Source: Streptomyces sp. Isolate_45
GTDB lineage: Bacteria; Actinomycetota; Actinomycetes; Streptomycetales; Streptomycetaceae
Direction of reading: 5' to 3'
Length of the DNA stretch: 64,000 nt
Assembly (NCBI RefSeq): GCF_024721315.2
Contig: NZ_JANFAK020000006.1
Coordinates: forward strand, 1 to 64,000
Part shown: positions 1 through 9,722 of the stretch, piece after piece
Numbering within the stretch: position 1 is the stretch's first letter
Layout: every line of letters starts with the position of its first letter
Notes under the pieces: model-generated
What the model saw: only the letters and a program-made list of their open reading frames with translations
Databases searched by the model: none
Told to the model about the DNA's origin: nothing
Made by a program: the position numbers and the translations under genes

Positions 1-391
1 CGCCGCCGCCGAGTCCGCCGCCGAGACCCCCGAGGTCGCGGAGGTCACCCACGAGCACCCCGCCGTCCCGGCGGGACCCGCCCCCGACCCCGGACGCGCC
101 CTCCTCGGCCCCCTGCACCGCCACGCCGCCGACGGCTTCCACCTCGACGCCGTCTACGACCGCCTGTTCGTCCGCCCCGTCCGCGGGGCCGCGAGCCTGG
201 TCCGCTTCCTCGACCGGGAGGTCGTGGACACGTACGTCCGCGGCGCGGGCACCGGCACCCGGCTGCTCGGCAGCCTCGTGCGCCGCGCCCAGACCGGCAA
301 CGTGCAGACCTACCTGAGCGCCCTGCTCGCCGGCGCCGTGGTCCTGGCGATCGCCACCGCCGTCCTCGCCAACGTCAACGCCGGATCGTGA
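1..391 (+). CDS. nuoL: NADH-quinone oxidoreductase subunit L, C-terminal part (5' end outside window)
   Basis: This is the last part of an open frame that enters from the left edge and stops at TGA 389-391. It reads about 129 residues. The end of the protein (GNVQTYLSALLAGAVVLAI) is the typical final membrane helix of NuoL, an antiporter-like proton-pumping subunit in the membrane arm of complex I. The part seen is mostly the loop before that helix (FDRVFVRPV-like region) and the helix itself. Its stop overlaps the GTG start of nuoM by four bases, so the two are translationally coupled. From memory, the nuo genes next to htpX in S. coelicolor belong to a second, partial nuo cluster, so this could be a nuoL2-type copy. 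Confidence 0.9.
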   Translation, partial: AAAESAAETPEVAEVTHEHPAVPAGPAPDPGRALLGPLHRHAADGFHLDAVYDRLFVRPVRGAASLVRFLDREVVDTYVRGAGTGTRLLGSLVRRAQTGNVQTYLSALLAGAVVLAIATAVLANVNAGS

Positions 392-1983
392 GCCGTGAGT
401 CAGCCGTGATTGATATCAGCCCGTCCGTGATGCAGTTCCTTCTGGCGTTCATCGTGGCCGCACCGCTCCTCGGGGCCGTCGCCGCCCTCCTGCCGGCCCC
501 GCCCGGACTCAAGGGCAGGAGCCCCGAACAGGCCGTCCTGCGCCACGGCGTGACCGTCACCGGCGTCATCCTCGCCGCGGCCATCGCCCTCACCGCGGGC
601 TTCGACCACGACGCCCCGTCCCGCTTCCAGGCGACGACGGACATCAGCTGGATCCAGGCGCTGAACATCCGGATCCACCTCGGCGTCGACGGCATCTCGC
701 TCCCCCTCCTCCTGATGACCGCGCTGCTGTTCTTCCTCTGCGCGGTGTACAGCTACCACAAGCTCCCCGATGGCCCTTCCCCGAAGGCCTTCGTCGCGCT
801 GCTCCTCGTCCTCGAATCGGGGACGCTCGCGACCTTCGCCGTCCTCGACCTGCTGCTCTTCTTCCTCGCCTTCGAGATGGTCCTCATCCCGATGTACTTC
901 CTCATCGCCCGCTGGGGCGGCGCTCAGCGGCAGGCCGCCGCCTGGAAGTTCATCCTGTACACCCTCCTCGGATCCGTCGTCATGCTGCTCGGTCTGCTCC
1001 TCATCGGACTGAACAGCGGCACCTTCGACATGGTGGCACTCGCCTCCGACAACGGCCGCGAACTGACCCACACCACCCAGCTGCTGGCCGTCCTCGCCAT
1101 CGGCATCGGCCTCGCCGTCAAAACCCCCATGTGGCCGCTCCACAGCTGGCTCCCCGACGCCCACACCGCCGCCCCCACCGTCGGCTCCGTCCTCCTCGCG
1201 GGCGTCATGCTGAAGATGGGCACCTACGGGTTCGTCCGCATCCTGCTCCCCGTCACCCCCGACGGCATGCACACCTTCGCCCCGTACCTCGGCGCCTTCG
1301 CCGTCGTCGGCATCGTCTACGGATCCCTCGCCTGCCTCGCGCTGGCCCGCAAGGGCGGCAAGGGCGACCTCAAGCGCCTCATCGCCTACTCCTCCGTCGG
1401 CCACATGGGCTTCGTCCTCCTCGGCATCGCCTCCATGACCCCGACCGGGGTCAACGGCGCGCTCTTCGCGAACATCGCGCACGGCCTGATCACCGGCCTG
1501 CTCTTCTTCCTGGTCGGCGCCCTCAAGGACCGCTACGGCACCGCCGACCTCGACACCCTCGCCGGCGCGACCGGCGCCGCCCTGTACGGCCGCGCGCCCC
1601 GCCTCGGCGCCCTCCTCGCCTTCGCCGCCGTCGCCTCCCTCGGCCTGCCCGGCCTCGCCGGCTTCTGGGGCGAGATGCTGGCCCTGTTCGGGGCGTTCGA
1701 CCCCGCCGAAGGCCTGTCGCGGCCGGCCTTCCTCACCTACACGGCCGTCGGCGCGTTCGGCACCCTGCTCACCGCCGCCTACCTGCTGATCGTCGTACGG
1801 CGCGTCTGCATGGGCGACCCGAAGGCCGAACCCGGGATCACCGTCGCGGACGTCCAGCGCCACGAGTTCGCCGCCTGGACCCCGCTCGTCGCCCTCACCG
1901 TCCTCGCGGGCCTGTGGCCCGCGGTCCTCCTCGGCCTCACCGACCCGGCCGTCCAGAAGCTCCTCGCAGGAGGCAACTCATGA
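388..1983 (+). CDS. nuoM: NADH-quinone oxidoreductase subunit M
   Basis: A 531-residue membrane protein of the complex I membrane arm that pumps protons during quinone reduction by NADH. Family hallmarks are the charged helix [11 protein letters not shown] (about residues 152-162), the conserved lysine stretch [17 protein letters not shown] and [17 protein letters not shown] in the proton-antiporter (Proton_antipo_M) domain. Length fits the family. I take GTG 388, which overlaps the nuoL stop, but GTG 427 and ATG 430 are possible starts that would remove the polar first 13-14 residues. The stop TGA 1981-1983 overlaps the ATG of nuoN, so nuoL-M-N are one coupled unit. The symbol could be nuoM2 if this is the second nuo cluster known in some streptomycetes. 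Confidence 0.93.
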   Translation: MSRESAVIDISPSVMQFLLAFIVAAPLLGAVAALLPAPPGLKGRSPEQAVLRHGVTVTGVILAAAIALTAGFDHDAPSRFQATTDISWIQALNIRIHLGVDGISLPLLLMTALLFFLCAVYSYHKLPDGPSPKAFVALLLVLESGTLATFAVLDLLLFFLAFEMVLIPMYFLIARWGGAQRQAAAWKFILYTLLGSVVMLLGLLLIGLNSGTFDMVALASDNGRELTHTTQLLAVLAIGIGLAVKTPMWPLHSWLPDAHTAAPTVGSVLLAGVMLKMGTYGFVRILLPVTPDGMHTFAPYLGAFAVVGIVYGSLACLALARKGGKGDLKRLIAYSSVGHMGFVLLGIASMTPTGVNGALFANIAHGLITGLLFFLVGALKDRYGTADLDTLAGATGAALYGRAPRLGALLAFAAVASLGLPGLAGFWGEMLALFGAFDPAEGLSRPAFLTYTAVGAFGTLLTAAYLLIVVRRVCMGDPKAEPGITVADVQRHEFAAWTPLVALTVLAGLWPAVLLGLTDPAVQKLLAGGNS

Positions 1984-3518
1984 CGGCCCTGACGGTCCTC
2001 GCCGCCGAAACCCCCAGCCTCGTCCAGTCCGTCGACTGGCTCGCCATCACGCCCGTGGTGGTCCCCGCCGCCGTCGCCCTGCTCGTCCTCGTCGCCGACC
2101 TGTTCCTGCCCGAAGGACGCAAGCCGCTCCTCGGCTGGATCTCCGTCGCCGGCCTCGCCGCCGCGACCGCCGCCCTGTGGCCCCTGCGCGCCGGCGACCG
2201 CACCACCTTCTGCCTCACCGGCGACCCGACCGCCTGCTCCTACACCGCCGACCACTTCGCGCTCGTCGTGCAGTTCCTGGTCCTCGCCGGCGCCCTCGTC
2301 ACCGCCCTCATGTCGGTCACCGCCGTCCGCGAGACCCGCATGCCCGCCGGCGAGTACTGGTTCCTGCTGCTCTCCTCCGCCGCCGGCGCCGCCCTGCTGC
2401 CCGCCTCCCGCGACCTCGCCACCCTGATCGTCGCCCTCGAAGTGGCCTCGCTGCCCGCCTTCGCCCTGGTCGGCATGCGCCGCGGCGACCGGCTGTCCTC
2501 CGAGGCCGCCCTCAAGTTCTTCCTGTCCTCCGTCACCGCCACGGCCGTCTCCCTCCTCGGCGTCGCCTTCGTCTACGCCGCCACCGGCTCCCTGCACCTC
2601 GACCAGGTCGCGGACCGCCTCGAAGACGTCCCCGCGCGGTTCGACACCCTCGCCATGGCCGGCGTCGCGCTGACCCTCGTCGGCTTCGCCTTCAAGACCG
2701 CCGCCGTCCCCTTCCACTTCTGGGTCCCCGACACCTACGTGGGCGCCCCGCTGCCCATCGCCGGCTACCTCTCGGTGATCGGCAAGGCCGTCGGCTTCAC
2801 CGGCCTGATCCTCGTCACGGTCATCGCCTTCCCCGCGTACTCCGACATCTGGGGCCCCGCCCTGGCCGTCCTCGCCGCGCTGACCATGACCCTCGGCAAC
2901 GCCGCCGCCCTGCGCCAGTCCGCGGACCGCCCCAACAGCGCCGTACGGCTCCTCGCCTGGTCCTCCGTGGGCCAGGCCGGCTACCTGCTGGTCCCGATCG
3001 CGGCGGCCGCGTACTCCGATCGCGACCAGATCGGCTCCACCGTCGCCTACGCCCTGATGTACGGGGCCGTGAACCTCGGAGCCTTCGCCGTGGCCGCGCT
3101 CGTCGCCCGGACCAAGCCCCTCCAGCGGATCGCCGACTACCGCGGCCTCTACGCCGAGCGCCCGTTCGCCGCCCTCGCGCTGGCCTTCTTCCTGCTGTGC
3201 CTCGCGGGACTGCCGCCGGGCATCATCGGCCTCTTCGCGAAGGTCACCGTCTTCCGGTCCGCCGTCGACGCCGGGCTCGGCTGGCTCGCCGTCGTCATGG
3301 CCGCCAACGTCGTCGTCGCCCTCTACTACTACCTGCGGTGGACCGCGCTCCTCTTCCGCTCCCCCGAGGACGGCGCCCCCGCCGCGCGGCCCGCCGCGGC
3401 CAAGGTCCCCTGGCCGGTCACCGCCGCGATCGTGCTCACCGCGGCCACCGCCGTGGTGCTCTCCGGCGCCCCCCAGCTCGTCCTGCGCTTCGCCTCGGGC
3501 AGCCTCTTCCCGCAGTAG
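1980..3518 (+). CDS. nuoN: NADH-quinone oxidoreductase subunit N
   Basis: A 512-residue polytopic membrane protein, the third antiporter-like subunit of complex I and normally the last gene of nuo operons. The start is ATG 1980, inside the stop of nuoM (ATGA). Recognisable family parts are [40 protein letters not shown] with the channel lysine, and [15 protein letters not shown]. The following 215 bases carry a GC-rich hairpin (about 3596-3625) and then htpX, so the nuo transcript probably ends here. Length is normal for actinobacterial NuoN. Confidence 0.93.
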   Translation: MTALTVLAAETPSLVQSVDWLAITPVVVPAAVALLVLVADLFLPEGRKPLLGWISVAGLAAATAALWPLRAGDRTTFCLTGDPTACSYTADHFALVVQFLVLAGALVTALMSVTAVRETRMPAGEYWFLLLSSAAGAALLPASRDLATLIVALEVASLPAFALVGMRRGDRLSSEAALKFFLSSVTATAVSLLGVAFVYAATGSLHLDQVADRLEDVPARFDTLAMAGVALTLVGFAFKTAAVPFHFWVPDTYVGAPLPIAGYLSVIGKAVGFTGLILVTVIAFPAYSDIWGPALAVLAALTMTLGNAAALRQSADRPNSAVRLLAWSSVGQAGYLLVPIAAAAYSDRDQIGSTVAYALMYGAVNLGAFAVAALVARTKPLQRIADYRGLYAERPFAALALAFFLLCLAGLPPGIIGLFAKVTVFRSAVDAGLGWLAVVMAANVVVALYYYLRWTALLFRSPEDGAPAARPAAAKVPWPVTAAIVLTAATAVVLSGAPQLVLRFASGSLFPQ

Positions 3519-3595
3519 GACGCGGCAGGACCCCTCAGGTCGGAGCACGTTCACCCGCCCGGCCCAACGCCCACCACCACCCCCGGACCGGCCCT

Positions 3596-3625
3596 GCGGG
3601 GGCGGCGGCCCCGCCGCGCCCCGGG
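3596..3625 (+). terminator. possible terminator hairpin after nuoN
   Basis: A very GC-rich self-complementary stretch (GGGGCGGCGG against CCGCCGCGCCCC) lies about 80 bases after the nuoN stop. There is no T-run, so it is only a plausible transcript end. Confidence 0.3.
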
Positions 3626-3660
3626 AACCGTACGGCCCCATCTGGCGTTGACCAGGAAGG

Positions 3661-3686
3661 GAGGGTCCACTGGACCGTAGACCCTC
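3661..3686. promoter_or_regulatory. nested inverted repeats upstream of htpX
   Basis: GAGGGTC (3661-3667) and GACCCTC (3680-3686) form a 7-base inverted repeat, and inside it GGTCCA-C-TGGACC (3664-3676) is a second perfect dyad. They lie about 50 bases before the htpX GTG and just after a TTGACC hexamer (3648-3653). The position suits an operator, but I do not recognise the motif as HspR, CtsR or ClgR type. Confidence 0.35.
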
Positions 3687-3733
3687 AGACCTTGGACGGG
3701 GTCCCCCCTGCCGCACCACTTGGAGGGCGTACC

Positions 3734-4597
3734 GTGCACCGCCGGCACAACGGGCTCAAGACCGCCGTACTCCTCGGCGGGCTGTCCGCACTCATCATCG
3801 TCATCGGAAGCCTCTTCGGGCGGACGGGCCTGATCGTCGCCGTCGTCGTCGCCCTCGGGACGAACGCCTACGCGTACTGGAACAGCGACAAGCTGGCTCT
3901 ACGCGCGATGCGCGCCCGCCCCGTCAGCGAGTTCGAGGCCCCCGAGCTGTACCGCATGGTGCGCGAACTCTCCACGTCCGCGCGCCAACCCATGCCACGG
4001 CTCTACATCTCACCGACCGAAGCACCCAACGCCTTCGCGACCGGCCGCAACCCGCGCAACGCCGCGGTCTGCTGCACCGAGGGCATCCTGCGCATCCTCG
4101 ACGAACGCGAACTGCGCGGGGTGATCGGCCACGAGCTGAGCCACGTCTACAACCGGGACATCCTGATCTCCTCGGTCGCCGGCGCACTGGCCTCCGTGAT
4201 CATGTTCCTGGTGAACTTCGCCTGGCTGATCCCGATCGGCCGGTCCAACGACGACGAGGGCCCCGGCCTCATCGGCATGCTGCTGATCATGATCCTCGGC
4301 CCGCTGGCCGCGTCCGTGATCCAGCTCGCCATCAGCCGCTCGCGCGAATACGAGGCGGACGCCTCCGGAGCCCAGCTCACCGGTGATCCCCTCGCCCTGG
4401 CCAGCGCCCTGCGCAAGCTCGATGCGGGCACCAAACAGCTCCCGCTGCCCGCCGAACCGCGCATCGAGACGGCGAGTCACATGATGATCGCCAACCCCTT
4501 CCGGCCGGGCGAAGGACTGTCCAAGATGTTCTCGACACACCCTCCGATGGCCGAGCGCATCGCCCGGCTCGAACAGATGGCAGGACGCAGTCAGTGA
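3734..4597 (+). CDS. htpX: HtpX membrane zinc metalloprotease
   Basis: A 287-residue M48B metalloprotease of the cytoplasmic membrane, expected to cleave misfolded or damaged membrane proteins together with FtsH. The zinc site HELSH is at residues 133-137, and the third ligand is the Glu of SREYEADA at about 205. Hydrophobic segments at about 11-48, 146-166 and 178-200 match the usual four-helix plan. GTG 3734 is chosen because GGAGG sits 8-12 bases upstream. Nested inverted repeats lie in the leader. The stop overlaps the start of the next gene (GTGA), so the two are translationally coupled. Confidence 0.93.
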   Translation: MHRRHNGLKTAVLLGGLSALIIVIGSLFGRTGLIVAVVVALGTNAYAYWNSDKLALRAMRARPVSEFEAPELYRMVRELSTSARQPMPRLYISPTEAPNAFATGRNPRNAAVCCTEGILRILDERELRGVIGHELSHVYNRDILISSVAGALASVIMFLVNFAWLIPIGRSNDDEGPGLIGMLLIMILGPLAASVIQLAISRSREYEADASGAQLTGDPLALASALRKLDAGTKQLPLPAEPRIETASHMMIANPFRPGEGLSKMFSTHPPMAERIARLEQMAGRSQ

Positions 4598-4986
4598 AGA
4601 CCATCCTCAACATCATTTGGCTCGTGCTCAGCGGGATCTGGCTGTTCCTGGGCTACTGCCTGGCCGGCGTGATCCTCTGCATCACGATCATCGGCATTCC
4701 CTTCGGCATAGCGGCGTTCCGCATCGCCGTGTACGCCCTCTGGCCGTTCGGCTACACCACGGTCGAACGCCGTGACTCCGGCGCCGGCTCCTGCGTGGGC
4801 AACGTCCTGTGGCTGATCCTGGCCGGCTGGTGGCTGGCCCTCGGCCACATCGCCACCGGCATCGCGCTGTGCATCACGATCATCGGCATCCCGTTCGGCA
4901 TCGCCAACTTCAAGATGGTCCCGCTCTCCCTGCTCCCGCTCGGCCGCGAGATCGTCCCGACGGACGCCCCGTTCGCCTCGCGCTGA
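4594..4986 (+). CDS. YccF-domain small membrane protein
   Basis: A 130-residue inner-membrane protein made of two repeated YccF (DUF307) units. Each unit has a hydrophobic helix followed by the signature [12 protein letters not shown], at about residues 28-39 and 91-102. The two copies of this 12-mer are identical, so the internal duplication is obvious. Function of the family is unknown. The GTG start lies inside the htpX stop codon, so the protein is made from the same message as the HtpX protease. That coupling suggests a role in membrane protein quality or envelope stress, but this is inference from context only. Confidence 0.88.
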   Translation: MKTILNIIWLVLSGIWLFLGYCLAGVILCITIIGIPFGIAAFRIAVYALWPFGYTTVERRDSGAGSCVGNVLWLILAGWWLALGHIATGIALCITIIGIPFGIANFKMVPLSLLPLGREIVPTDAPFASR

Positions 4987-5362
4987 CCTCGGACGTCCCG
5001 GGGTTATCCACAGGGTCGAACGGATGTCGGGGGCATGCGTCACCATGAACGCATGAACGAATCCGAGCAGTTGCTGGAGCAAGTCACCGACCGGTTGAGG
5101 GGCTGCGCGGCCGGGCGCCACGAACACCTGCCCGCGCAGCCGGGTTCCGGGGGGCCACCCCGGGCCGCCCCTTGGCCCGGCCCCGCGCCGCCCCTCCCGG
5201 GGTCAACGCCGCCCGCGTGACCACCGGAGGCGAGGAGTGCGTCGCGCAGGCCGGCACCCGCCGGCGAACACCCCGACCGCGGTGACGGCCCGTACCTTGA
5301 CAGCTGAACCGAGAGCCCGCGCGCAGACGTTCGCGATCGCGTAGCGCGCAGCGGTGGTCGGG
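4987..5362. other. intergenic region, no convincing gene
   Basis: This 376-base gap lies between convergent genes. It contains one TTATCCACA nonamer (5004-5012), identical to the E. coli DnaA-box consensus, and a short reading frame starting ATGAACGAATCC at 5053. That frame begins with about 30 plausible residues (MNESEQLLEQVTDRLRGC) and then turns into a proline-rich run. It may be the broken start of a former gene. No ribosome binding site, promoter pair or terminator stands out. Confidence 0.4.
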
Positions 5363-6790
5363 TTAGACGACGCCTTCCCGGCCGGGGAGCGGCGCCCGCT
5401 TGCGTTCCCACCCCTCCAGGGCGGTCAGGCAGGCGTGGTCCAGGTGCCGCAGCCCGCTCAGGTCGAGCCGCACGTGCTCCCCGTTCGGCAGCGCGTCCAG
5501 CGCGTCGAGGAGTTTGGGCAGCCTCAGGAAGCTGGCGTTCCCCACCACCCGCACGCACAGCTCCTCGCCCTCCTGGACCTCCTCGATGTGCACGTGGGAG
5601 GTCTCCCAGGCCGCCTTGGCGACGGCGAGCCCCAGGCCGATCAGCACCCCTTCGAAGAGGTTGGTGACCACGATCGCCGAGGCCGTGACCAGCAGGACCA
5701 CGGCCTCCCCCCGGTGCGTGCGCCACAGCCCGGCCACGGCCCGGACCGGCAGCAGCTTCCACCCCGCGTGCAACAGCACCCCGGCCGGCGCGGCGAGCGG
5801 AACGATCTCCAGGAGTTGGGGGAAGGCCACGGCGAACAGCAACAGCCAGGCCCCGTGCATCACCCGGGAGGCGCGGGTCCTGGCCCCCGCCTCCACGTTG
5901 GCGGCGCTGCGGACGATGACGGCGGTCATCGGCAGCGAGCCGAGCATCCCGCACACACTGTTGCCCACGCCCTGGGCGATGAGTTCCCTGTCGTAGTGCG
6001 TCCTCGGCCCGTCGTGCATCCGGTCGACGGCGGCCGCACTGAACAGCGTCTCCGCGGAGGCGATCAGCGAGAGCGCGACCACGGTCCCGACGGCACCCAC
6101 GGAGGCCAGCACCCCGAAGTCCGCCCAGCCGGGCGGCGCCACAGCCTCCAGCACCCCCGTCACCCGCACCTTCTCCACGGGCAGGCCCAGCAACACGGCC
6201 ACCGCCGTCGCGGCCGCCACCCCGACGAGAGCCCCCGGCACGATCCGCAGCCGCGCCGGCACCCGCGGCCACGCGACCAACACCGCGACGGTCGCGGCGC
6301 CCAGCGCGACGGCCGACCAGTCCGCGCGCCCCACGAGCGCCGGCAGCCCGCCCAGCTTGGCCAGGGTGTGCCCCGGCGCCGTCACCCCGCCCAGGGCGTA
6401 GAGCTGCCCGGCGATCAGCACGAGCCCGATCCCGGCCAGCATCCCGTACACGACGGCGATCGAGATCGCCCGGAACCACCGCCCGAGCCGCAACACCCCC
6501 ATGCCCAGCTGCAACAGCCCGGCGGCCAGCACCAGCACCCCGAGCGCGGGCAGCCCGTACGCCCGCACCGCCTCGTAGACCAGCACGGTTAGCCCGGCCG
6601 CGGGCCCGCTCACCTGGAGGGAGCTCCCACGGAACCACCCGGTGACCAGCCCGCCGACCACCCCGGTGACGACCCCCAACTCGGCCGGCACCCCGGAGGC
6701 GACGGCCACCCCCACACAGAGCGGAAGCGCGACCAGCGCGACGACCACGGACGCCGCGAAGTCCTGGCGGAACGTGCCGGCCCCAGGCAT
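5363..6790 (-). CDS. SulP family anion transporter with STAS-like tail
   Basis: A 475-residue inner-membrane transporter of the SLC26/SulP family, expected to move an anion such as sulfate or bicarbonate. The N-terminal part fits the family (FRQDFAASVVVALVALPLCVG, then SGPAAGLTVLV), as does ASAETLFSAAAVDRMHDG in the second half. Residues after about 400 (ELCVRVVGNASFLRLPKLLDAL) form a short STAS-like cytoplasmic domain. ATG 6790 is preferred over ATG 6808 because AGGGGG lies seven bases before it. No carbonic anhydrase gene is adjacent, so the substrate is open. Confidence 0.85.
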   Translation of the reverse strand: MPGAGTFRQDFAASVVVALVALPLCVGVAVASGVPAELGVVTGVVGGLVTGWFRGSSLQVSGPAAGLTVLVYEAVRAYGLPALGVLVLAAGLLQLGMGVLRLGRWFRAISIAVVYGMLAGIGLVLIAGQLYALGGVTAPGHTLAKLGGLPALVGRADWSAVALGAATVAVLVAWPRVPARLRIVPGALVGVAAATAVAVLLGLPVEKVRVTGVLEAVAPPGWADFGVLASVGAVGTVVALSLIASAETLFSAAAVDRMHDGPRTHYDRELIAQGVGNSVCGMLGSLPMTAVIVRSAANVEAGARTRASRVMHGAWLLLFAVAFPQLLEIVPLAAPAGVLLHAGWKLLPVRAVAGLWRTHRGEAVVLLVTASAIVVTNLFEGVLIGLGLAVAKAAWETSHVHIEEVQEGEELCVRVVGNASFLRLPKLLDALDALPNGEHVRLDLSGLRHLDHACLTALEGWERKRAPLPGREGVV

Positions 6791-7041
6791 GCGGGAACCC
6801 CCTGCCATCCGGTGATTGACGATTCACCCAGCGTGGTGGCCGCACCGGCCCGTGCCTAGTGATCACAGGGGGGCCGCGTAGGAGCACGCGCCGCTCACGC
6901 CCCGCACACACCCTCCGAGCGCCGACGACGAAGGGCACGACACGGGCGCCCGCCGCAACCTCCCCGGCGAACCGCCCCCGTCGTGCCCTCGGGGTTCGTT
7001 CAGTGCTGCGCGAACGGGCCCGGAACCACCGGACCCGCTGA

Positions 7042-7530
7042 TCAGCGGTAGTTCACGAACTGGATCGCGAAGTCCAGGTCCTTGCCCTTGAGCAGCGCCT
7101 GAATGGCCTGGAGGTCGTCACGGCTCTTGGAGCTGACGCGCAGCTCCTCGCCCTGGACCTGGGCCTTGACGCCCTTGGGGCCCTCGTCACGGATGATCTT
7201 CGCGACCTTCTTGGCGTTCTCCTGGGAGATGCCTTCCTCGATCGTCGCGAAGATCTTGTACTCCTTGCCGGACAGCTGCGGCTCGCCGGCGTCCAGCGCC
7301 TTCAGCGAGATCCCGCGCTTGACCAGCTTGGTCTCGAACACGTCGAGGACGGCCTTGACGCGCTCCTCGGAGTTCGCCTCCATCAGGATCTTCTCGCCGG
7401 ACCAGGCGATCGACGCGCCCGTGCCCTTGAAGTCGTAGCGCTGCGAGAGCTCCTTCGCGGACTGGTTGAGGGCGTTGTCGACCTCCTGCCGCTCGACCTT
7501 CGAGACGATGTCGAAACTGGAGTCGGCCAT
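7042..7530 (-). CDS. yajQ: YajQ family nucleotide-binding protein
   Basis: A 162-residue protein of the YajQ (UPF0234) family with the standard start [20 protein letters not shown] and the ending [11 protein letters not shown]. Members have two ferredoxin-like folds. Some bind cyclic di-GMP in Gram-negative bacteria and others bind RNA or tRNA. In this organism the ligand is not known. It lies upstream of, and opposite to, the tRNA-Tyr gene, and the roughly 200 bases between them should hold both promoters. Confidence 0.92.
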   Translation of the reverse strand: MADSSFDIVSKVERQEVDNALNQSAKELSQRYDFKGTGASIAWSGEKILMEANSEERVKAVLDVFETKLVKRGISLKALDAGEPQLSGKEYKIFATIEEGISQENAKKVAKIIRDEGPKGVKAQVQGEELRVSSKSRDDLQAIQALLKGKDLDFAIQFVNYR

Positions 7531-7670
7531 GTGCTGTGGCTCCTTGAAGTCGGCTGTGATGTGCCCCGAAGGGCGCGGCCGGACATCCCCGGCCCGCTCC
7601 GCAAAGCCTAGCCATCACGCCCACGTGGGGGGCTGATCAATCCGGTGGCGGACCACACCCGCACATCGGG

Positions 7671-7676
7671 TATTGT
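7671..7676 (+). promoter_or_regulatory. probable -10 element of the tRNA-Tyr promoter
   Basis: TATTGT at 7671-7676 lies 54 bases before the tRNA-Tyr 5' end in an otherwise GC-rich stretch. The matching -35 region (about 7648-7653) is poor, so this is a weak call. Confidence 0.35.
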
Positions 7677-7729
7677 TTACGTCGTTGCCACGGAGCGCCG
7701 CCGCAAGGCGGAAAGACGGCAACGATCAT

Positions 7730-7811
<82 letters not shown>

Positions 7812-7818
7812 CGCGAGT

Positions 7819-7863
7819 AAAACCCTCGTCCATCCGCGAAAATGCGGTGGACGGGGGTTTTTT
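7819..7863 (+). terminator. rho-independent terminator of tRNA-Tyr
   Basis: AAAACCCTCGTCCA-TCCGC pairs with GCGG-TGGACGGGGGTTTT around the loop GAAAAT, followed by a run of six T. It starts eight bases after the tRNA. Confidence 0.9.
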
Positions 7864-7921
7864 CGTACGTCCCGTACCGGGCGAGCGCCCGCTGGACGCC
7901 CCGCCGGCGTCCCCGGTGCAC

Positions 7922-8428
7922 TCAGGAAGGCCCGGCCATCGTCAGGTGGTAGGTCGTGTCCACCCAGAAGCCGTTCGTCGCCGAGGCCTCGATCTCCAGC
8001 ACGAACTGACCCGCCGGAAGCGGTTCGAGCGCGCACCACAGACCCCACGCGACCCGCGGTATCCCCATGGACTGGAACGTCCCCGACGTGAACTCGCGCA
8101 CCTCCAGCGGACGACTGTTCACCGCCGCCGAAGCCCGGGTCACCTCCATCCGCCACGGCTTGGTCACCAGCGGAACCACCGGACGCTGCGTGTTCAGGAC
8201 CGGGAAGAACAGCCGACGGCCCGCCGCAACGGTGCAGCGCCGCACCACCCTGCCGCCGTACGTCCCCGCCAGGAACCAGAGGTCCTCCGGCTGCCGCCAG
8301 TCGGCGTACACCCCCGTCGTATCGCTCACCGGGCTCCGGTCGGCCGGCGCGGACAGCGCCCACTTCCACCACCGGGCCGCCAACCGGCCGCCCTCGGCCG
8401 CACCGACGTTCCAGTCGCCGTCGCCCAT
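7922..8428 (-). CDS. conserved protein of unknown function
   Basis: A 168-residue protein with no signal peptide or membrane helix. It is rich in tryptophan: WWKWALSAP near the start and WFLAGTYGG in the middle, followed by RRCTVAAGRRLFFPVLN. I recall this pattern (a W-rich start, then WFLAGT-FGG, R-C-x-V-P-A-G-x-x-LFFP) from unnamed soluble or secreted proteins in diverse bacteria, but I know no function. ATG 8428 is chosen over the TTG two codons upstream. It is divergent from the DUF3574-type gene across about 80 bases. Confidence 0.6.
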   Translation of the reverse strand: MGDGDWNVGAAEGGRLAARWWKWALSAPADRSPVSDTTGVYADWRQPEDLWFLAGTYGGRVVRRCTVAAGRRLFFPVLNTQRPVVPLVTKPWRMEVTRASAAVNSRPLEVREFTSGTFQSMGIPRVAWGLWCALEPLPAGQFVLEIEASATNGFWVDTTYHLTMAGPS

Positions 8429-8506
8429 TCCCAACCCCGGAACCTCACGGGACCGCCCCCTGCGGTCGACATCCGGGTGACCCTATCGGGCGCCTCCGGC
8501 GCACCG

Positions 8507-8974
8507 ATGGGGGCGGCCGGTCGTTCACCGGCCGTGACATGGACTACGGACACACGCGGAAAGGTCGGGGGCGGCGTCCTGCTCGCCCTGCTCGGCGCCG
8601 GGATCCCCGCCCTGGTCGGGGCCGCACTGCACACCCCGGTCGGAGAGCCGTACCGGGAGACCCGGCTGTACTTCGGCACGCAACGCCCCGACGGCCGGGA
8701 GCCCGTGGGGGAGGCGGAGTTCCTCCGGTTCCTGGACCACGACATCACCCCGGCCTTCCCCGAGGGGCTCACCCTCCAGGACGGCCGCGGCCAGTGGCGC
8801 GGCCAGGACGGCACGACCATCCGCGAGACATCGTACGAAGTCATCCTGCTCTACCCCGAGAAGGAGGCGGAGGAACGCTCGGTACGCGTCGAACGAATCC
8901 GGCAGACCTACGAGAAGCAGTTCCAGCAGGACTCCGTCGGACGCTCGGACGACAAGCTGGACGCCGACTTCTGA
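8507..8974 (+). CDS. DUF3574-type exported or membrane-anchored protein
   Basis: About 155 residues. A single hydrophobic segment (GGGVLLALLGAGIPALVGAAL, about residues 22-42) is followed by a domain starting TRLYFGTQRPDG and containing FLDHDITPAFPEGLT and SYEVILLYP. This matches DUF3574, a small alpha/beta domain of unknown function found outside the membrane. The N-terminal segment is probably an uncleaved signal anchor. The start is uncertain: ATG 8507 or GTG 8534 are both in frame and neither has a strong ribosome binding site. Confidence 0.65.
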   Translation: MGAAGRSPAVTWTTDTRGKVGGGVLLALLGAGIPALVGAALHTPVGEPYRETRLYFGTQRPDGREPVGEAEFLRFLDHDITPAFPEGLTLQDGRGQWRGQDGTTIRETSYEVILLYPEKEAEERSVRVERIRQTYEKQFQQDSVGRSDDKLDADF

Positions 8975-9010
8975 CGCCCGTTCAACGGCGGGCCGGGCGC
9001 CCGCCCCCGC

Positions 9011-9667
9011 TCAGGTGCCCGCCATGTTCTTGACGGCCACCGACACCGGGGTGGAGCCCGCGACCAGTTCCAGGGTCAGGCCCGCCGTCGCCGGCGTCTC
9101 CACCAGCTCGGCGAGCACCGCCGCGACGTCGTCGCGCGGGACGGACCCGCGCCCCGTGTCCGCCTCCAGCCGGACCTCGCCCGTCCCCGCCTCATCGGTC
9201 AGCGAACCCGGCCGCAGGACCGTCCACTCCAGGCCCAACCGGGTACGGACGTACTCGTCGGCCTCGCCCTTCGCCCGCAGGTAGACGTCGAAGACCTCGT
9301 CGCCCCCGTGCCGCGGGTCCGCACCCATCGAAGAGACCATCAGGAAGCGCCGCACGCGCGCCCGTTCGGCCGCGTCGGCGAACAGCGTCGCCGCGCCCCG
9401 GTCCACGGTCTCCTTGCGCTCCGCCCCACTGCCCGGACCGGCGCCGGCGGCGAACACCGCGACGTCCGCGCCCTGCAGGATGCCCGCCACGTGCTCGACG
9501 GACGCCGACTCCAGGTCGCACAGCACCGGTTCGGCGCCCGCCTGCCTGAGGTCGTCGCCCTGCGCCGGATCGCGGATGATGCCCGCGACCTCGTACCCGC
9601 GCGCGGCGAGCAGTCGCTCCAGCCGCAGCGCGATCCGACCGTGTCCACCCGCGATGACGATGCGCAT
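9011..9667 (-). CDS. NmrA/SDR-like NAD(P)-binding protein
   Basis: A 218-residue Rossmann-fold protein of the atypical short-chain dehydrogenase (NAD(P)H-binding, NmrA-like) group. It begins MRIVIAGGHGRIALRL with the dinucleotide-binding loop GGHGRIA. Later comes RFLMVSSMGADPRHGG, and then LEWTVLRPGSLTDEAGTG, typical of this group. The active-site Tyr-x-x-x-Lys is replaced by YLRAKGEAD, which still has the Tyr and the Lys. The substrate is unknown. It lies 55 bases downstream of the amidohydrolase-like gene on the same strand and may share its message. Confidence 0.8.
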   Translation of the reverse strand: MRIVIAGGHGRIALRLERLLAARGYEVAGIIRDPAQGDDLRQAGAEPVLCDLESASVEHVAGILQGADVAVFAAGAGPGSGAERKETVDRGAATLFADAAERARVRRFLMVSSMGADPRHGGDEVFDVYLRAKGEADEYVRTRLGLEWTVLRPGSLTDEAGTGEVRLEADTGRGSVPRDDVAAVLAELVETPATAGLTLELVAGSTPVSVAVKNMAGT

Positions 9668-9722
9668 GTCCCGACCGTACGTCGAGCCGGGCGCGGGCGC
9701 CCGCGAACGCCCGTCCGGCGCC

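Noticed and set aside
5004..5012. TTATCCACA, a DnaA-box consensus, as a possible replication origin
   Set aside because: Only one box is present, with no cluster of boxes, no AT-rich stretch and no dnaA/dnaN nearby. A lone nonamer can occur by chance.
5053..5220. Small protein starting MNESEQLLEQ
   Set aside because: No ribosome binding site. After about 30 residues the frame becomes a proline/glycine run typical of non-coding GC-rich DNA. At most it is a gene remnant.
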